From Shewanella sp. Isolate13 (lineage in GTDB: Bacteria > Pseudomonadota > Gammaproteobacteria > Enterobacterales > Shewanellaceae): a stretch of 47,445 nucleotides of DNA. The stretch lies in assembly GCF_022398325.1 (NCBI RefSeq), contig NZ_JAKEVD010000021.1:36553-83997 (forward strand), in the 5' to 3' direction. A program made the translations under genes and the position numbers. The notes under the pieces are model-generated. The model did no database searches, was not told the DNA's origin, and saw only the letters and a program-made list of their open reading frames with translations. Below are positions 46,511 to 47,445 of the stretch, piece by piece (positions within the stretch are counted from its first letter, which is position 1; every line of letters starts with the position of its first letter).

Positions 46511-47445
46511 CGATAAACAAGTCCATGTACTTGGTTTGTCTGGTGGTAAGGATAGCGCCGCTCTGGCGCTATACATGCGTGATAAACACCCTGAAGTCGA
46601 TCTGATTTATTACTTTACTGACACAGGCAAGGAGTTACCAGAAGTTATTGATTTCGTGAATAGATTAGAAGGTTATGTCGGTAAGAAAATTATTGATCCA
46701 TATGAAGAGATCTGCACCTCAAATCGTGAGAAAAAAGATTTCGATTATTGGTTAAAACAGCATAATAATTATTTACCATCCCCTCAGGCACGCTGGTGCA
46801 CGATTCAAATGAAGTTGGTACCATTTGAGAAGTGGATCCAACGATATCTTGATGATGGTTATGAAGTAGTGACCTACGTAGGTATTCGTTCTGATGAGCC
46901 TTATCGCGAAGGGTACCAAGTTACTGCAAACAAGAATATCACGGTAAGAATGCCTTTTAGAGAGGACGACATCGATCTACAAGGTGTGAAAGATATTCTG
47001 CAAAATGCAGATTTGTTTGCAGATACTGAAGAAGCAAAGGGCAACCCTAATTCTTCACAAGCAAAAGGACTACCTGGTTACTACGACTGGCGTTCTCGAA
47101 GCGGTTGTACATTCTGCTTTTATCAAAGAAAGATAGAGTGGGTAAGGCTTAGAGAGTTACACCCTGAAGCATTCGAAGAAGCTAAACGATATGAAAAAGC
47201 GGCTGAAAATGACAAAGGCGACGGTACGTTTTATTGGTTAGGAAAAGATACGCCTCTATCTAGCTTGGAAGACCCTGACCGAGTCGCAAGAATCAAATCA
47301 GAACATGAAAAGAAGCGTGCGCGCTTTTTAAAGCGAAAACGGATTAATCCACTGCAAGTTATATCAATAGACGTTGATAGGGATTTCATGGACGAAATGT
47401 ATGACGATCAAGAAGGTGGGGGCGCCTGTGTGACTTGTTATAAGT
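46503..47445 (+). CDS. PAPS-reductase/DndC-like protein (BrxP candidate), 3' end outside window
   Basis: An open frame of 314 codons that runs past the window edge. The ATP pyrophosphatase loop SGGKDS is at residues 13-18 and GIRSDEP at 127-133, as in PAPS reductase and DndC. Cysteines at 71, 99 (RWCTIQMK), 202 and 205 (GCTFCFYQ), 309 and 312 (CVTC) could bind an Fe-S cluster as in DndC. The likely chemistry is ATP-dependent activation for sulfur insertion, possibly DNA phosphorothioation. ATG 46503 overlaps the ATPase stop. BREX type 4 BrxP has this domain. Confidence 0.8.
   Translation, partial: MSNDKQVHVLGLSGGKDSAALALYMRDKHPEVDLIYYFTDTGKELPEVIDFVNRLEGYVGKKIIDPYEEICTSNREKKDFDYWLKQHNNYLPSPQARWCTIQMKLVPFEKWIQRYLDDGYEVVTYVGIRSDEPYREGYQVTANKNITVRMPFREDDIDLQGVKDILQNADLFADTEEAKGNPNSSQAKGLPGYYDWRSRSGCTFCFYQRKIEWVRLRELHPEAFEEAKRYEKAAENDKGDGTFYWLGKDTPLSSLEDPDRVARIKSEHEKKRARFLKRKRINPLQVISIDVDRDFMDEMYDDQEGGGACVTCYK

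Noticed and set aside
41876..47445. Prophage or integrative element carrying the defence genes
   Set aside because: No integrase, transposase, att repeats or phage structural genes are in the window, so only a composition change can be claimed.
46503..47445. Assimilatory PAPS reductase (CysH)
   Set aside because: The layout of cysteines, the missing cys gene neighbours and coupling to DUF4007 and a large ATPase argue against sulfate assimilation.

Overview
The window looks like a chromosomal segment of a marine gammaproteobacterium, almost certainly Shewanella. The reasons are the gene set and layout: a VC2046/SO_3500 family gene, a psrA-fadE pair, a zwf-pgl-edd-eda operon divergent from hexR and next to pykA, and a prpB-prpC-acnD-prpF methylcitrate cluster under a GntR regulator. 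The genus call is inference from gene content; no 16S gene or search was available.

Layout. 1-1460: two tandem tRNA-Tyr(GUA) genes on the minus strand with a clear sigma70 promoter, then two small conserved genes. 1590-8380: a GAF-PAS-GGDEF-EAL protein, a YchJ-like protein, an exported NTF2-like protein, smrA, an M2 (ACE-like) lipoprotein dipeptidase, and psrA with an operator on its own promoter. 8384-18240: fadE, pykA, hexR and the Entner-Doudoroff operon; HexR-type sites lie before both pykA and zwf. 18316-23938: ecotin, a DmeF-type CDF metal exporter with a MarR regulator, an EptA/MCR-like lipid A phosphoethanolamine transferase, and a soluble diguanylate cyclase. 24046-33938: a Pat-type bifunctional acyl-CoA synthetase/acetyltransferase, then a LysR regulator and a complete tripartite RND efflux operon. 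34362-41823: the propionate (2-methylcitrate) operon, with three perfect TTGTCGACAA palindromes around and inside the regulator gene and repeat-rich intergenic gaps.

41872-47445 is different in character: visibly AT-richer and accessory. It holds a DUF4007 gene, a 1071-residue P-loop ATPase and a PAPS-reductase/DndC-like gene that runs off the window end. The three are tightly packed (6 bp gap, then an 8 bp overlap). This looks like the first half of a phage-defence operon, best matched to BREX type 4 (BrxP/BrxC-like) or a related DNA sulfur-modification system; the genes that would settle it lie beyond the window.

Metabolically the core part is coherent: PsrA-FadE feeds fatty-acid carbon to acetyl-CoA and propionyl-CoA, the Prp enzymes clear propionyl-CoA through pyruvate, HexR balances Entner-Doudoroff flux against gluconeogenesis, and Pat may couple acetyl-CoA status to protein acetylation. 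Most transcription units end in strong, often bidirectional, intrinsic terminators.
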